Shown: one piece after another, positions 1-11,199 of the stretch | Position numbering within the stretch: position 1 is the first letter of the stretch | How the letters are laid out: each line of letters begins with the position of its first letter | DNA from: Pseudomonas maioricensis | Lineage (GTDB): Bacteria > Pseudomonadota > Gammaproteobacteria > Pseudomonadales > Pseudomonadaceae | Assembly: GCF_022790535.1 (NCBI RefSeq) | Contig: NZ_LOHG01000006.1 | Span: forward strand, 38,608-102,607 | Direction of reading: 5' to 3' | DNA: 64,000 bases | Notes under the pieces: model-generated | The model's database searches: none | What the model was told of the DNA's origin: nothing | What the model saw: the letters and a program-made list of their open reading frames with translations, nothing else | Made by a program: the position numbers and the translations under genes

Positions 1-10
1 CTCCTACAGG
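1..10. repeat. Right end of a REP palindrome cut by the window edge
   Basis: The first ten bases match the closing arm (ctcctacagg) of the REP palindromes at 2715-2790 and 62887-62960. The other half would lie outside the window. Confidence 0.4.
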
Positions 11-26
11 AAAGCGGGACTTCGGA

Positions 27-221
27 CTACATTTTCCAGACAAGCCCACTCGCCTCGGCTCGCTCATGGCAGAGCCTGAGAACGGCGCGGCGCTGGTCGT
101 TGTCCATGGCGTGCCAGTCGGTGATTTCTTTTACGGTACGCTGGCAACCCAGGCATACATCGTCGTCGTCCAGCGCGCAAATACTGACGCAAGGTGAGGC
201 AACACGGCGTTCGGCTTCCAT
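27..221 (-). CDS. DUF1289 family protein
   Basis: Small protein of 64 residues with the DUF1289 signature: SPCVSIC near residue 10, then VCLGCQRT and a W in EITDWHAM. Four cysteines in two pairs suggest metal binding, but the function of the family is not known. The ATG at 221 overlaps the stop codon of the carbonic anhydrase gene by one base (TGATG), so the two genes are probably translationally coupled. A TTG codon one position upstream is the alternative start. The coupling to the gamma-carbonic anhydrase looks like a fixed gene pair. Confidence 0.8.
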   Translation of the reverse strand: MEAERRVASPCVSICALDDDDVCLGCQRTVKEITDWHAMDNDQRRAVLRLCHERAEASGLVWKM

Positions 222-745
222 CAATCGTCCTGCGGCATCAAGTCGCGAGCGTAGCGCTGGGCGTTGTGGACGTAGTGGGCGGCACTGGCTTCAAGCATTT
301 TCTTCTGCACATCAGTGAGTTCGCGCACTACTTTACCGGGCGAACCCATGACGAGCGAGCCATCAGGAATAACCTTACCCTCACCGATCAACGAATTGGC
401 GCCGATGATGCAGTACTTGCCAATCTTCGCGCCGTTAAGGATCACCGCGTTGATCCCGATCAGACTGTAATCATCGACGCTGCAACCGTGCAGCATGGCG
501 TTATGGCCGATCGTCACGCCTTTACCGATCTCCAGTGGGGAACCCATGTCGGTATGCATCACCGTGCCGTCCTGCACGTTGCTGTTTTCGCCAATGTGGA
601 TCAGTTCGTTATCGCCGCGCAACACGGCGTTGAACCAGACATTGGCCCCTGCCTCCAGCTTGACCTTGCCGATCAGCACGGCATTGGGCGCGACCCAGCT
701 TTGCGGATGGGTTTCGACGCGAAAATCGCCCAGACGATATTTCAT
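221..745 (-). CDS. Gamma-carbonic anhydrase family protein
   Basis: A 174-residue left-handed beta-helix protein of the gamma-carbonic anhydrase/YrdA/PaaY group. Hexapeptide repeats run through most of the chain (for example [22 protein letters not shown]). The three zinc-ligand histidines of the family are present at H64, H81 and H86. Known members are cytoplasmic trimers that either hydrate CO2 or have an undefined transferase-like role. The first gene of a two-gene unit with the downstream DUF1289 gene. The family is certain, but catalytic activity cannot be judged from sequence because many bacterial members are inactive. Confidence 0.85.
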   Translation of the reverse strand: MKYRLGDFRVETHPQSWVAPNAVLIGKVKLEAGANVWFNAVLRGDNELIHIGENSNVQDGTVMHTDMGSPLEIGKGVTIGHNAMLHGCSVDDYSLIGINAVILNGAKIGKYCIIGANSLIGEGKVIPDGSLVMGSPGKVVRELTDVQKKMLEASAAHYVHNAQRYARDLMPQDD

Positions 746-787
746 GGATAAGAATCCTCAAGGCTCTGCGGCCCGTTTAATCGACGC

Positions 788-1384
788 TTAGATCACGGAG
801 TGTTCAGGCGGGTGATGCAGACTGATCTTGCTGTCATAAAGCACGTTGATCAACTCAACGATCATGATCGCAGTCAGCCCCCAGATTTTGAACTCGCCGT
901 AACGATAGCTGGGCACGTACCAACTGCGACCTTGATAATCGATGCGGTGTGTATGTTCTCGGGTGTCCTGCCGAAAGAACTCCAGCGGCACGCTGAACAC
1001 GGCGGCGATTTCAGCGTCGTTGGGGCGATACTCGACGAAGTCGGGAATCAACCCAACATAGGGTGTGACCTTGATACCGTGCTTGGAGATCAATGGACTG
1101 AGCGGCCCGATCACTTCGACCAGCCCCGGCGGCAGACCGATCTCTTCCTCGGCTTCGCGCAGTGCAGTAAAGATCAGGTCACTGTCTTCAGGGTCACGTC
1201 GCCCCCCCGGAAAGGCAACCTCGCCGCCGTGGGTCGACAGCCCGCTGGCACGCAGAGTCAAAATCAACTCCGGCTCGTCACTACGGGTAATCGGCAGTAA
1301 CACTGCAGCTTCGGGAAAAAGTCGATCCGTCTCAAATGTGCTCGGCGTATGACTGCTTACACGGCGAAGTAGCTCATCCAGCAT
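788..1384 (-). CDS. Nudix hydrolase, CoA pyrophosphatase type
   Basis: A 198-residue protein with a full Nudix box at residues 61-83 (G, five residues, E, then REAEEEIGL), which binds the Mg/Mn ions needed to cleave a diphosphate. Directly before it, residues 40-61 carry the NuCoA motif (LILTLRASGLSTHGGEVAFP) that marks coenzyme A pyrophosphatases such as E. coli NudL (YeaB). The likely reaction splits CoA or oxidised CoA into 4'-phosphopantetheine and 3',5'-ADP. It is 42 bp downstream of the carbonic anhydrase start and faces the other Nudix gene at 1541 across a 156-bp divergent spacer. Confidence 0.85.
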   Translation of the reverse strand: MLDELLRRVSSHTPSTFETDRLFPEAAVLLPITRSDEPELILTLRASGLSTHGGEVAFPGGRRDPEDSDLIFTALREAEEEIGLPPGLVEVIGPLSPLISKHGIKVTPYVGLIPDFVEYRPNDAEIAAVFSVPLEFFRQDTREHTHRIDYQGRSWYVPSYRYGEFKIWGLTAIMIVELINVLYDSKISLHHPPEHSVI

Positions 1385-1540
1385 GGGAGATCTCGATCTG
1401 TTGCCTACCCCGCATCATGCACCAAAGCGGCCAGCCGCCCAAGCCCTTGTAGGACAATGCAAGCAAGACTAAAGGGCTGCTTGCCGATGACCCGCAGCAC
1501 GCGCCAAGATAGCGGCTGAATTCAGCAATCGACTCATTCC

Positions 1541-2092
1541 ATGAAATTCTGCAGCCAGTGCGCCAAACCGGTTATCCAGTGCATTCCTGAAGGCGATAGC
1601 CGCCTGCGTTATGTCTGCGAACATTGCAAAACCATTCACTATCAGAACCCGAATATCGTGGCGGGCTGCCTGGCGGTTTGGGAAGGCAAGGTGTTGCTGT
1701 GCCGTAGGGCTATCGAACCACGCCTGGGGTTCTGGACTCTGCCGGCTGGCTTTATGGAAAACGGCGAAACCATGGAGCAGGCAGCACGCCGGGAAACTGA
1801 TGAAGAAGCCTGCGCAACGCCGGGCGATCTCAGCCTGTACATGCTGGTAGACGTTGCGCACATTAATCAGGTGCATGTGTTCTTTCGGGGCGAACTGGCT
1901 ACACCAGACTTCGCCGCCGGAATCGAGAGCCTCGAAGTTCGCCTGTTCGACGAAGCGGACATACCGTGGTCAGAGCTGGCTTTCATGACGGTCCGCCGTA
2001 CCCTAGAATGCTTTTTCGCGGATCGTCGCCAACAGGCTTACCCTGTGCGCAACGAGTCCCTGCCGCCATCGCGGCCCATTCAAGACACTTAA
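1541..2092 (+). CDS. Nudix hydrolase with N-terminal zinc ribbon
   Basis: A 183-residue protein. Residues 4-29 hold two CxxC pairs (C4, C7, C26, C29), a zinc ribbon like that of NudC-type NADH pyrophosphatases, followed by the Nudix fold. The Nudix box is at residues 70-92 (GFMENGETMEQAARRETDEE) with the REx2EE core intact. The glycine that normally follows EE is replaced (EEACA). It is shorter than NudC and lacks its N-terminal domain, so the substrate is unclear; ADP-ribose-type or NADH-type nucleotides are reasonable guesses. The gene stands alone, 43 bp before the L,D-transpeptidase. Confidence 0.8.
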   Translation: MKFCSQCAKPVIQCIPEGDSRLRYVCEHCKTIHYQNPNIVAGCLAVWEGKVLLCRRAIEPRLGFWTLPAGFMENGETMEQAARRETDEEACATPGDLSLYMLVDVAHINQVHVFFRGELATPDFAAGIESLEVRLFDEADIPWSELAFMTVRRTLECFFADRRQQAYPVRNESLPPSRPIQDT

Positions 2093-2135
2093 TCAGGCCA
2101 GCCAAAAAAGGCACCGCCTCAGGGATACCGTTTAG

Positions 2136-2699
2136 ATGCGTTGGTTGCTCGCAGTTTTGTGCTTGTCATTCATGCCGCTGTCTCAGGCCTCGTTCACTCA
2201 GACTATTGTTCCGAAAGGCAGCGAGCAGAAGATCGTCGGCGAAAAAGTGATCAACGTCGAGAACATCGCAGACAAGAAAATCGACAAAGTGCTGGTGCTC
2301 AAATCAGCCCGTCAGTTGCAACTGATCAGTGGTGGCGAGTCACTGAAAACGTACCGTATTTCGTTGGGCAAACAACCCAAAGGCACCAAACTCAAGGAAG
2401 GCGACCAGCGTACCCCTGAAGGTTTTTACTGGCTCGACTGGCGCAAGACCAGCACCAATTACAACCTGTCGATGCACATTTCCTACCCGAACGCTGCTGA
2501 CGCAGAGCGCTCAAAACGCGAAGGGGTGAAGCCGGGCAGCATGATCATGATTCATGGCACGCCAGTGGATGAAGAATATCCGGAGTGGTACTTCCACACG
2601 CTGGACTGGACCAACGGCTGCATCGCGCTGAAGAACAACGACATGCGGGAAGTATGGAGTCTGGTGAAGGACGGCACGATGATTGAGATCAGGCCGTAA
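2136..2699 (+). CDS. Exported L,D-transpeptidase (YkuD domain)
   Basis: A 187-residue protein with a signal peptide (residues 1-19, cleavage near SQA-SF) and a C-terminal YkuD domain. The catalytic motif is complete: H140-G141 in MIMIHGTP and TNGCIAL with nucleophile C162. YkuD enzymes make 3-3 peptidoglycan crosslinks or attach proteins to the sacculus in the periplasm. The short length and direct N-terminal catalytic domain resemble the YafK/DpaA subgroup, some members of which are amidases that detach lipoprotein from peptidoglycan; which activity applies here is open. A REP element follows the stop codon. Confidence 0.85.
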   Translation: MRWLLAVLCLSFMPLSQASFTQTIVPKGSEQKIVGEKVINVENIADKKIDKVLVLKSARQLQLISGGESLKTYRISLGKQPKGTKLKEGDQRTPEGFYWLDWRKTSTNYNLSMHISYPNAADAERSKREGVKPGSMIMIHGTPVDEEYPEWYFHTLDWTNGCIALKNNDMREVWSLVKDGTMIEIRP

Positions 2700-2714
2700 A
2701 GAGAACGCTGGACT

Positions 2715-2790
2715 CCTGTAGGAGCTGCCGAAGGCTGCGATGGCGGTGTATCAGATAAATCGCATCGCAGCCTTCGGCAGCTCCTACAGG
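2715..2790. repeat. REPIN, type A (GGAGCTGCCGAAGGCTGCG)
   Basis: Two inverted REP arms form a long hairpin: cctgtaggagctgccgaagg on the left and its complement ending ctcctacagg on the right. It lies between the convergent L,D-transpeptidase and NIF3-like genes, where it could also act as a transcription stop or mRNA stabiliser. Same family as 19307, 60757 and 62887. Confidence 0.85.
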
Positions 2791-2794
2791 GGAA

Positions 2795-3106
2795 TTACAG
2801 ATCCTCCAGCCGCCAAACCTCGTAGGCTGGCGTTTCATAGGGGTGGCTCTGCTTGAGAGCCACTACTACTTGCTGAATCAACTCATCCGCAACGACAAGC
2901 TCTACCTTCCATTCCTGCACCTGCTCGACCACGCCGCCCTGCCCTATAAATGGCTGGCTGCCATCCAGCGGGCGGAACTGACCTTGGCCAAGCACTTGCC
3001 ATGAACACTGATCATAAGCACCGATTCGCCCTGCACCAGCGGCGAATACGGCACTTTTGACCTGCTCTACATGGCTCGGCGGTACAAAGAACGCGAGCTT
3101 GTACAT
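2795..3106 (-). CDS. NIF3-like / YqfO C-terminal domain protein
   Basis: A 103-residue stand-alone protein matching the small inserted domain of YqfO/NIF3 proteins: it opens MYKLAFFVPPSHVEQVKSAV and ends with the typical SHPYETPAYEVWRL. The fold is PII/CutA-like. The family's role is unknown; some members bind divalent metals. It lies immediately downstream of purL (7 bp gap) and is probably cotranscribed with it. Confidence 0.8.
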   Translation of the reverse strand: MYKLAFFVPPSHVEQVKSAVFAAGAGRIGAYDQCSWQVLGQGQFRPLDGSQPFIGQGGVVEQVQEWKVELVVADELIQQVVVALKQSHPYETPAYEVWRLEDL

Positions 3107-3112
3107 GACGCC

Positions 3113-6100
3113 TTAGTTAACCCAGGCACGCGCATTGCGGAACATGCGCATCCACGCACCATCTTCGTTCCAGTCTTCCGGACGCCAGGAGTTCTGCACG
3201 GCACGGAATACACGCTCAGGGTGCGGCATCATGATAGTGACGCGACCGTCGCGAGTAGTCAGACCACCGATACCGCGCGGCGAACCGTTCGGGTTGGCCG
3301 GGTAGGCTTCGGTGATCTTGCCGTGGTTGTCGACGAAACGCAGCGCGACCGTGCCGGAAACATCGGCAGCGACCAGCGCTTCATCGCTGGAGAACTCAGC
3401 GTGACCTTCGCCGTGGGCAATGGCGATCGGCATACGCGAACCAGCCATACCCTGCAGGAAGATCGACGGCGATTCCTGGATCTGCACCATGGCAACCCGG
3501 GCTTCAAACTGCTCGGAACGGTTGCGCACAAAGTGCGGCCACAGTTCGCTGCCTGGAATCAACTCGTGCAGGTTGGACAACATCTGGCAACCGTTGCACA
3601 CGCCAAGGGTGAAGCTGTCCTGACGCTCGAAGAAGCTCTGGAACGCATCACGCGCTCGGCTGTTGAACAGCGCCGACTTGGCCCAGCCTTCACCAGCGCC
3701 CAGCACGTCGCCGTACGAGAAGCCACCGCAAGCAACCATGCCCTTGAAGTCGTTCAGGTCGACACGACCGGCCAGGATATCGCTCATGTGTACGTCAATC
3801 GCGTTGAAACCGGCGCGATCAAAGGCAGCTGCCATTTCGACCTGACCGTTGACGCCCTGCTCACGCAGCACAGCCACTTGCGGACGCACACCAGTCTTGA
3901 TGTAAGGCGCAGCAATGTCTTCGTTGACGTCGAAGCCCAGCTTGACCGTCAGGCCTGGATTATCTTCTTCCAGCAATGCGTCGAATTCCTGATCCGCACA
4001 TTCGGCGTTATCACGCAGACGCTGGATCTGGTAGCTGGTTTCAGCCCACTGACGCTGCAGCAGACGGCGTTGGCCGCCAAAGACCGGCTCGCCGTTGAAG
4101 CTGATGGACACTTCGTCGTTGTTGACCGGCTGACCGATTACAGCAACGCAATCTTCCAGACCCGCCGCACTGAACTGAGCCAATACGTCCGGAGTGGCGT
4201 CCTGACGCACCTGAATCACTGCACCCAGCTCTTCGTTGAACAGGATGGCCGCCAGTTCAGCCGGCGTCTCAGCCAGGCCGTCCATGTGCAGGTCCAGGCC
4301 ACAGTGACCGGCGAAGGCCATTTCCAGCGTGGTGGTCAACAGACCACCATCGGAACGGTCGTGGTAAGCGAGCAGATGGCCGTCAGCGTTCAAGCCTTGA
4401 ATAACGGCAAAGAAAGCTTTGAGGTCTTCAGCATCATCGACGTCCGGAGCAACGCGACCGAGCTTGCCGTAAACCTGAGCCAGGATCGAAGCCCCCATAC
4501 GGTTCTGGCCACGACCCAGGTCGATCAGGATCAGGTCGGTGACGCCCTTGTCCATACGCAGCTCTGGAGTCAGGGTCTTACGGATATCAGTCACCGGCGC
4601 AAAGCCGGTCACGATCAGCGACAGCGGCGACGTTACGCTCTTCTCGACGCCTTCATCGCTCCAGCGGGTTTTCATGGACATTGAGTCCTTGCCCACCGGA
4701 ATGGTGATACCCAGTGCCGGGCAAAGCTCCATACCCACAGCCTTGACCGTGTCGTACAGACGAGCATCTTCACCTGGGTGACCGGCAGCGGACATCCAGT
4801 TGGCAGACATTTTGATGTCGGACAGCTTTTCAATGCGCGACGCAGCAATGTTGGTCAGCGTCTCACCAATGGCCATACGGCCCGACGCAGGAGCGTCGAG
4901 CAAAGCCAGTGGAGTACGCTCGCCCATCGCCATGGCTTCACCGGTAGTGACGTCGAAGCTGGTGGCAGTAACTGCAACGTCAGCCACCGGAACCTGCCAA
5001 GGGCCTACCATCTGATCACGAGCGACCAGACCGGTAATGCTGCGGTCACCAATAGTGATCAGGAAGCTCTTGCTGGCTACGGCCGGATGATGCAGAACGC
5101 GCTGTACGCTTTCTTCGATATCCAGCACGCTCGGGTCGAAATCATCGCCCAGCTCGCTTTCGCGATCAGCACTGCGGTGCATGCGCGGCGCCTTGCCCAG
5201 CAGGACTTCGAGCGGCATGTCGACCGGGTTGTTGCCGAAGTGGCTGTCGGTTACGGTCAGTTGTGGCTCGGCAGTCGCCTCGCCCACTACCGCAAACGGG
5301 CAGCGCTCACGCTCACAAATGGCCTTGAAGCGCTCGAAGTCTTCGGCGCCAACCGCCATCACGTAACGTTCCTGGGATTCGTTGCTCCAGATTTCCAGCG
5401 GGGCCATGCCCGGCTCGTCGTTTGGCACATTACGCAATTCGAAGCGACCACCACGGCCGCCGTCATTGACCAGTTCCGGGAAGGCGTTGGACAAACCACC
5501 CGCGCCGACGTCATGGATGAAGCTGATCGGGTTCTTGTCACCCAGTTGCCAGCAACGGTCGATGACTTCCTGGCAACGACGCTCCATTTCAGGGTTTTCA
5601 CGCTGAACGGAAGCAAAGTCCAGATCCGCAGAACTAGTACCGGTGGCCATCGAAGAAGCCGCACCGCCGCCCAGACCGATCAACATCGCCGGGCCGCCAA
5701 GTACGATCAGCTTGGAGCCAACGGTGATTTCACCTTTCTGCACGTGTTCGGCACGGATGTTACCCATACCGCCCGCGAGCATGATCGGCTTGTGGTAGCC
5801 GCGAACTTCATCACCGTGTGGTGTGGTGATGGACTGCTCGAACGTACGGAAATAACCGGTCAGGGCTGGACGGCCGAATTCGTTGTTGAACGCCGCGCCA
5901 CCCAATGGGCCTTCAAGCATGATATCCAGCGCGGTCACGATGCGCTCAGGCTTGCCGTAGTTCACTTCCCACGGCTGTTCGAAGCCTGGAATCTGCAGGT
6001 TGGAAACAGTGAAACCGGTCAGGCCAGCTTTAGGCTTGGCACCGCGACCGGTTGCGCCTTCGTCGCGAATCTCGCCACCCGAACCAGTCGATGCGCCCGG

Positions 6101-7009
6101 GAACGGGGCAATCGCAGTCGGGTGGTTGTGAGTTTCGACCTTCATCAGAATGTGCACAGGCTCCTGCACCGCACCGTACTGGCGGGTTTCAGGGTCCGGG
6201 AAGAAACGACCTGCCACACTGCCGACGATCACTGAAGCGTTGTCCTTATAAGCAGACAGGACGCCTTCACTGTGCATCTGGTAGGTGTTCTTGATCATGC
6301 CGAACAGGCTTTTTTCCTGACTCTCGCCGTCGATATCCCAACTGGCGTTGAAAATCTTGTGACGGCAGTGCTCGGAGTTCGCCTGGGCAAACATCATCAG
6401 CTCGATGTCGTGAGGGTTGCGCCCCAGACCATTGAAGCTGGTGACCAGATAATCGATTTCGTCTTCAGCCAGCGCCAGGCCGAGGTCGACGTTGGCTTTT
6501 TCCAGTGCTGCACGACCGCCGCCCAGCACGTCAATCGCAGTCAGCGGCTTGGGCTCGGCATGCGTAAACAGGCCTTCGGCTTCCTGTACGGAACCCAGCA
6601 CCATCTGGGTCATGCGGTCGTGCAGGCAACCGGCAATGACCTCAGCCTCAGCTTCGCTGAACTGGCCTTCTACATAGAAGGTGATACCGCGCTCGATGCG
6701 CTGAACTTTGGCCAGGCCGCAGTTACGGGCGATATCGCTCGCCTTGCTGGACCATGGCGAAATGGTGCCGAAACGTGGCAACACCAGGAACAACCGGCCG
6801 GTCGGCTCTTGAACCGGCACGCTCGGGCCGTATTTCAAGATGCGAACGAGAACTTCCTGTTCCTCGCCAGTCAGATCGCCAGCGACTTCGGCAAAGTGGG
6901 CAAATTCGGCATACAAGCCACTGACAGCTGAAACTTTTTGTTTCAGTTGCTCAAGTAATTTGCTGTGGCGAAAGGCAGAAAGGGCAGGAGCACCGCGCAG
7001 GATCAACAT
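3113..7009 (-). CDS. purL: Phosphoribosylformylglycinamidine synthase
   Basis: The large single-chain FGAM synthase of gamma-proteobacteria (1298 residues), step 4 of purine synthesis: FGAR + glutamine + ATP to FGAM. Order of domains: PurS-like N-terminus, linker, two AIR-synthetase-type ATP domains ([20 protein letters not shown] and [15 protein letters not shown] are visible) and a C-terminal class I glutaminase with the nucleophile in [10 protein letters not shown] and the His/Glu of MMPHPERVF. The start is placed at MLILRGAP, the usual N-terminus; the open frame runs 15 codons further upstream but without a better start. It diverges from mltF. Confidence 0.97.
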   Translation of the reverse strand: MLILRGAPALSAFRHSKLLEQLKQKVSAVSGLYAEFAHFAEVAGDLTGEEQEVLVRILKYGPSVPVQEPTGRLFLVLPRFGTISPWSSKASDIARNCGLAKVQRIERGITFYVEGQFSEAEAEVIAGCLHDRMTQMVLGSVQEAEGLFTHAEPKPLTAIDVLGGGRAALEKANVDLGLALAEDEIDYLVTSFNGLGRNPHDIELMMFAQANSEHCRHKIFNASWDIDGESQEKSLFGMIKNTYQMHSEGVLSAYKDNASVIVGSVAGRFFPDPETRQYGAVQEPVHILMKVETHNHPTAIAPFPGASTGSGGEIRDEGATGRGAKPKAGLTGFTVSNLQIPGFEQPWEVNYGKPERIVTALDIMLEGPLGGAAFNNEFGRPALTGYFRTFEQSITTPHGDEVRGYHKPIMLAGGMGNIRAEHVQKGEITVGSKLIVLGGPAMLIGLGGGAASSMATGTSSADLDFASVQRENPEMERRCQEVIDRCWQLGDKNPISFIHDVGAGGLSNAFPELVNDGGRGGRFELRNVPNDEPGMAPLEIWSNESQERYVMAVGAEDFERFKAICERERCPFAVVGEATAEPQLTVTDSHFGNNPVDMPLEVLLGKAPRMHRSADRESELGDDFDPSVLDIEESVQRVLHHPAVASKSFLITIGDRSITGLVARDQMVGPWQVPVADVAVTATSFDVTTGEAMAMGERTPLALLDAPASGRMAIGETLTNIAASRIEKLSDIKMSANWMSAAGHPGEDARLYDTVKAVGMELCPALGITIPVGKDSMSMKTRWSDEGVEKSVTSPLSLIVTGFAPVTDIRKTLTPELRMDKGVTDLILIDLGRGQNRMGASILAQVYGKLGRVAPDVDDAEDLKAFFAVIQGLNADGHLLAYHDRSDGGLLTTTLEMAFAGHCGLDLHMDGLAETPAELAAILFNEELGAVIQVRQDATPDVLAQFSAAGLEDCVAVIGQPVNNDEVSISFNGEPVFGGQRRLLQRQWAETSYQIQRLRDNAECADQEFDALLEEDNPGLTVKLGFDVNEDIAAPYIKTGVRPQVAVLREQGVNGQVEMAAAFDRAGFNAIDVHMSDILAGRVDLNDFKGMVACGGFSYGDVLGAGEGWAKSALFNSRARDAFQSFFERQDSFTLGVCNGCQMLSNLHELIPGSELWPHFVRNRSEQFEARVAMVQIQESPSIFLQGMAGSRMPIAIAHGEGHAEFSSDEALVAADVSGTVALRFVDNHGKITEAYPANPNGSPRGIGGLTTRDGRVTIMMPHPERVFRAVQNSWRPEDWNEDGAWMRMFRNARAWVN

Positions 7010-7064
7010 CTTCGGGACAGCCTCGGGAAGGGGGTGTGCTTTGAGGCCGTGCATTCTAGCCTAA

Positions 7065-8684
<1,620 letters not shown>

Positions 8685-8730
8685 CAATTCCTCTACCTGC
8701 CTATCTAAAAAATCTCCAACTCAGACGCGA

Positions 8731-8826
8731 TCCCCTGTGGGAGCTGGGCTTGCCCGCGAAGGCTGGACGCGATTCACTTTAGATCGCGTCCAGCCTTATC
8801 GCGGGCAAGCCCAGCTCCCACAGGGA
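8731..8826. repeat. REPIN, type B (TGTGGGAGCTGGGCTTGCC)
   Basis: Near-perfect long palindrome of two inverted REP arms (left tcccctgtgggagctgggct, right complement ending cccacaggga) with an inner inverted repeat built on the word gcgtccagcc. Located between the convergent mltF and tadA genes. Related copies are at 24064, 41020 and 54630. Confidence 0.85.
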
Positions 8827-8853
8827 TCGTATTTCAAATCAAGTAGCTCACGG

Positions 8854-9336
8854 TTAAGCCTTCGCCCGTCGCATCCTGAAAAACTCGCTCAACATCGTGC
8901 CGCATTCCTCCCCCAGCACCCCGCCTTCAAAAAACACACGATGGTTGAGAAAGCCTTGGGTGAAAAACTGCCCCTGGCTCTGGACAATGCCAGCCTTGGG
9001 TTCGAGTGCGCCATACACCACTCGGGTGATACGCGAATGGACGATCAGCCCAGCGCACATGCTGCACGGCTCCAAGGTGACGTACAGCGTGCTGCCCGGC
9101 AGCCGGTAATTGCTGACCGCCTGCGCCGCAGCACGTATGGCGACCATCTCGGCATGAGCACTGGGATCACTGCCGCTGATGGGGCAATTGAAGCCACGGC
9201 CTATGATCTCGCCATTCTGTACCAGCACCGCGCCCACGGGTACTTCACCCAGCGCAGCCCCTTGAGCCGCCAGTGACAACGCTTCGCGCATGAAGTCCTG
9301 ATCGCGACTGCGATCAATGATTTGCGGCTGCCGCAT
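8854..9336 (-). CDS. tadA: tRNA adenosine(34) deaminase TadA
   Basis: A 160-residue cytidine/deoxycytidylate-deaminase-fold enzyme that converts adenosine 34 of tRNA-Arg(ACG) to inosine. Zinc site: H61-A-E63 with E63 as proton shuttle, and PCSMC with C91 and C94. The ATG at 9336 shares one base with the stop of the multicopper oxidase gene (TGATG), which suggests translational coupling; a TTG one codon upstream is the alternative. The neighbourhood guaB-guaA-oxidase-tadA-mltF-purL is the usual Pseudomonas order. Confidence 0.95.
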   Translation of the reverse strand: MRQPQIIDRSRDQDFMREALSLAAQGAALGEVPVGAVLVQNGEIIGRGFNCPISGSDPSAHAEMVAIRAAAQAVSNYRLPGSTLYVTLEPCSMCAGLIVHSRITRVVYGALEPKAGIVQSQGQFFTQGFLNHRVFFEGGVLGEECGTMLSEFFRMRRAKA

Positions 9337-10709
9337 CAAGAAACCTCTATTGCTGCCATAAGTCCGGTCTCCATGTGATCAATCACATGGCAGTGGAACA
9401 TCCACACGCCGGGATTATCCGCCACCAGAGCCACACGTGCGCGCTCGTTTCTGCCCAATAGGAACGTATCGGTGAAATACGGAATGATCTTCCTGCGATC
9501 CGACGCCAGCACCTTGAAGCTCATCCCATGCAAGTGAATCGGGTGCTGATACTGGGTCATGTTCTTGAGTTCAAAGATGTAGCTCTTGCCCAGTACCAGT
9601 TTCGCAATAGGCCGGTCGGCGCAGGTCTTGTCGGTGATATCCCAGGCCTCGCCATTGATCTGCCACAGACTTGGCGGCTTGCCGTTATCGACATTAACGG
9701 AGACCGAGCCGACCCATTCAAAGTTGAAGTTAAGCTTCTCGGCGTTTTCAAGATCCGGCTCGGCAATTGGATTGGCTGGCAGCTCCGGAGGCCACTCGCC
9801 TGGCGCATCGTTATTGGTCACCGAACGGAAAGTCCCCAGGCGCACCGGACCATTTCGAAATGACAGCTCTTCACCCGCAGGCGGTGCCTTGATCGCCAGG
9901 CAAAGGCGCATTCCTGGCCCTAGCCAATAATCCTTGCCTAATGCGCGAGGCTTGATCGGATTGCCGTCCAGCGCATAAATCTGTGCCTCGGCTCCCGGCA
10001 GATTGAGACGGTAGGTCACGGTGTTATCAAGGTTGAGAATGCGCACCCGAGTGATCTGTCCGGCAGGCAACTCGATAACGCCCTGAGGAATACCATTAAT
10101 AGTAGAGAGACGCCCCGCCGTCCCTTCACGAGCAGCCTCGCGAATCACGCTGAACTCAGTGAATGCGCCCTCTTCGTCCACATGCCAGCTTTTCAGACTG
10201 ACCGTGCGCTCATGTTTGAAGCCAGTGGGCTCGCGCTCCTCAATGATCAGCGGCCCGACCAGGCCGCGCCCCAACTCTTCGCTACTGCTGACATGCGGGT
10301 GATACCAGTAGCTGCCTGCATCCGGCACCAGAAACTTGTAATCGAAATACTCGCCCGGCTTGACGGGTAGCTGCGACACATAGGGCACGCCATCCATTTC
10401 CAGCGGCAAGCGGATGCCATGCCAGTGAATCGTGGTTTCAACCGGTAAGTGATTGATAAAGCGCAAGCGCAGCCACTCGCCCTGTCGCACCCGCAGCTCG
10501 GTACCTGGCGCAGACCCGCCAAATGCCCAGGCTGGCGTCTGATGCCCGGCCACTAATTCAACGTCCAGCGGCGCGGCAATCAGCTCGAAGTCATGCCCCT
10601 CGCCCGGCCCACGACGGCCCAGCCAATAACGTGACGCCCCTCCCGCCCCAAGCCCCACCACGGCAAGACCGACAAGGCCACCGAGTATTTGTCGACGGGT
10701 AAAAGACAT
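9336..10709 (-). CDS. Tat-exported multicopper oxidase
   Basis: A 457-residue protein with a twin-arginine signal (TRRQILGG followed by a hydrophobic stretch to about residue 24). It has all four copper-binding motifs: H95-W-H97 and H137-P-H139 in the first cupredoxin domain, HPIHLHGMSF and MFHCHVIDHMETGL at the C-terminus, giving one T1 and the T2/T3 cluster. Likely a periplasmic laccase-like oxidase (CueO/CumA/FtsP superfamily); substrate could be Cu(I), Mn(II) or phenols. The M in ETGLM after the last His supports a T1 axial Met or Leu. Start 10709 has GAGG 10 bp upstream; a start three codons earlier is also open. Confidence 0.88.
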   Translation of the reverse strand: MSFTRRQILGGLVGLAVVGLGAGGASRYWLGRRGPGEGHDFELIAAPLDVELVAGHQTPAWAFGGSAPGTELRVRQGEWLRLRFINHLPVETTIHWHGIRLPLEMDGVPYVSQLPVKPGEYFDYKFLVPDAGSYWYHPHVSSSEELGRGLVGPLIIEEREPTGFKHERTVSLKSWHVDEEGAFTEFSVIREAAREGTAGRLSTINGIPQGVIELPAGQITRVRILNLDNTVTYRLNLPGAEAQIYALDGNPIKPRALGKDYWLGPGMRLCLAIKAPPAGEELSFRNGPVRLGTFRSVTNNDAPGEWPPELPANPIAEPDLENAEKLNFNFEWVGSVSVNVDNGKPPSLWQINGEAWDITDKTCADRPIAKLVLGKSYIFELKNMTQYQHPIHLHGMSFKVLASDRRKIIPYFTDTFLLGRNERARVALVADNPGVWMFHCHVIDHMETGLMAAIEVS

Positions 10710-10884
10710 AACGCACACACCTCAAAACTAAAAAACGAGTCGCACCTGAGAGCCGGTGCGAGGGGCGAATACGATACACCTGCATTTCCAAAATCAAAAC
10801 ACCGGACCTGTTGGAGCGGCGGCCCATGTAGGAGTCGTCCCGGTGTCCGTGCCACCGCGCTGTCGCGCAGCAAACAGAGGACCA

Positions 10885-10977
10885 GTGGGACCGGCTTTAG
10901 CCGGGAAGGCGGCATTCCCGACGACCATGATGTGACGGATGTACCGACCTCTTCCCGACTAAATTCGGTCCCACAGG
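10885..10977. repeat. REPIN, type D (GTGGGACCGGCTTTAGCCGG)
   Basis: Inverted arms gtgggaccggctttagccgg and a complementary but degenerate right arm ending ggtcccacagg. Sits upstream of the multicopper oxidase promoter region. The same type is clustered at 40897-41177. A shorter GC-rich inverted stretch precedes it at about 10811-10870. Confidence 0.7.
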
Positions 10978-11057
10978 ATTTGCGTAAACTCAGAAAGTTA
11001 CGTGTTGCTTTTTGATGGAAGCTAATTTGTTGCCTGTACAGGTCCATTGCTCACAAT

Positions 11058-11095
11058 AAAAAAGCCGGTGCGCCTGTTAGGCGACACCGGCTTTT
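11058..11095. terminator. Bidirectional intrinsic terminator
   Basis: A-rich left flank, stem AAAGCCGGTG paired with CACCGGCTTT, inner CGCC/GGCG extension, then T-run. It is downstream of the minus-strand exported protein gene that ends at 11200. Confidence 0.85.
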
Positions 11096-11199
11096 CTATC
11101 TATACCGCTCACTCAAACAACAGCGAACCCCTGATCGATCAGCTCGCGTCGGCATCTTTTTTTCTGGAACACCAGTTTTGTGCCAGATATCTGCTGCTA

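Noticed and set aside
3071..4684. Long plus-strand open frame of 537 codons opposite purL
   Set aside because: It is the antisense shadow of purL, with low-complexity basic/His-rich composition and no ribosome site; purL in the other strand is certain.
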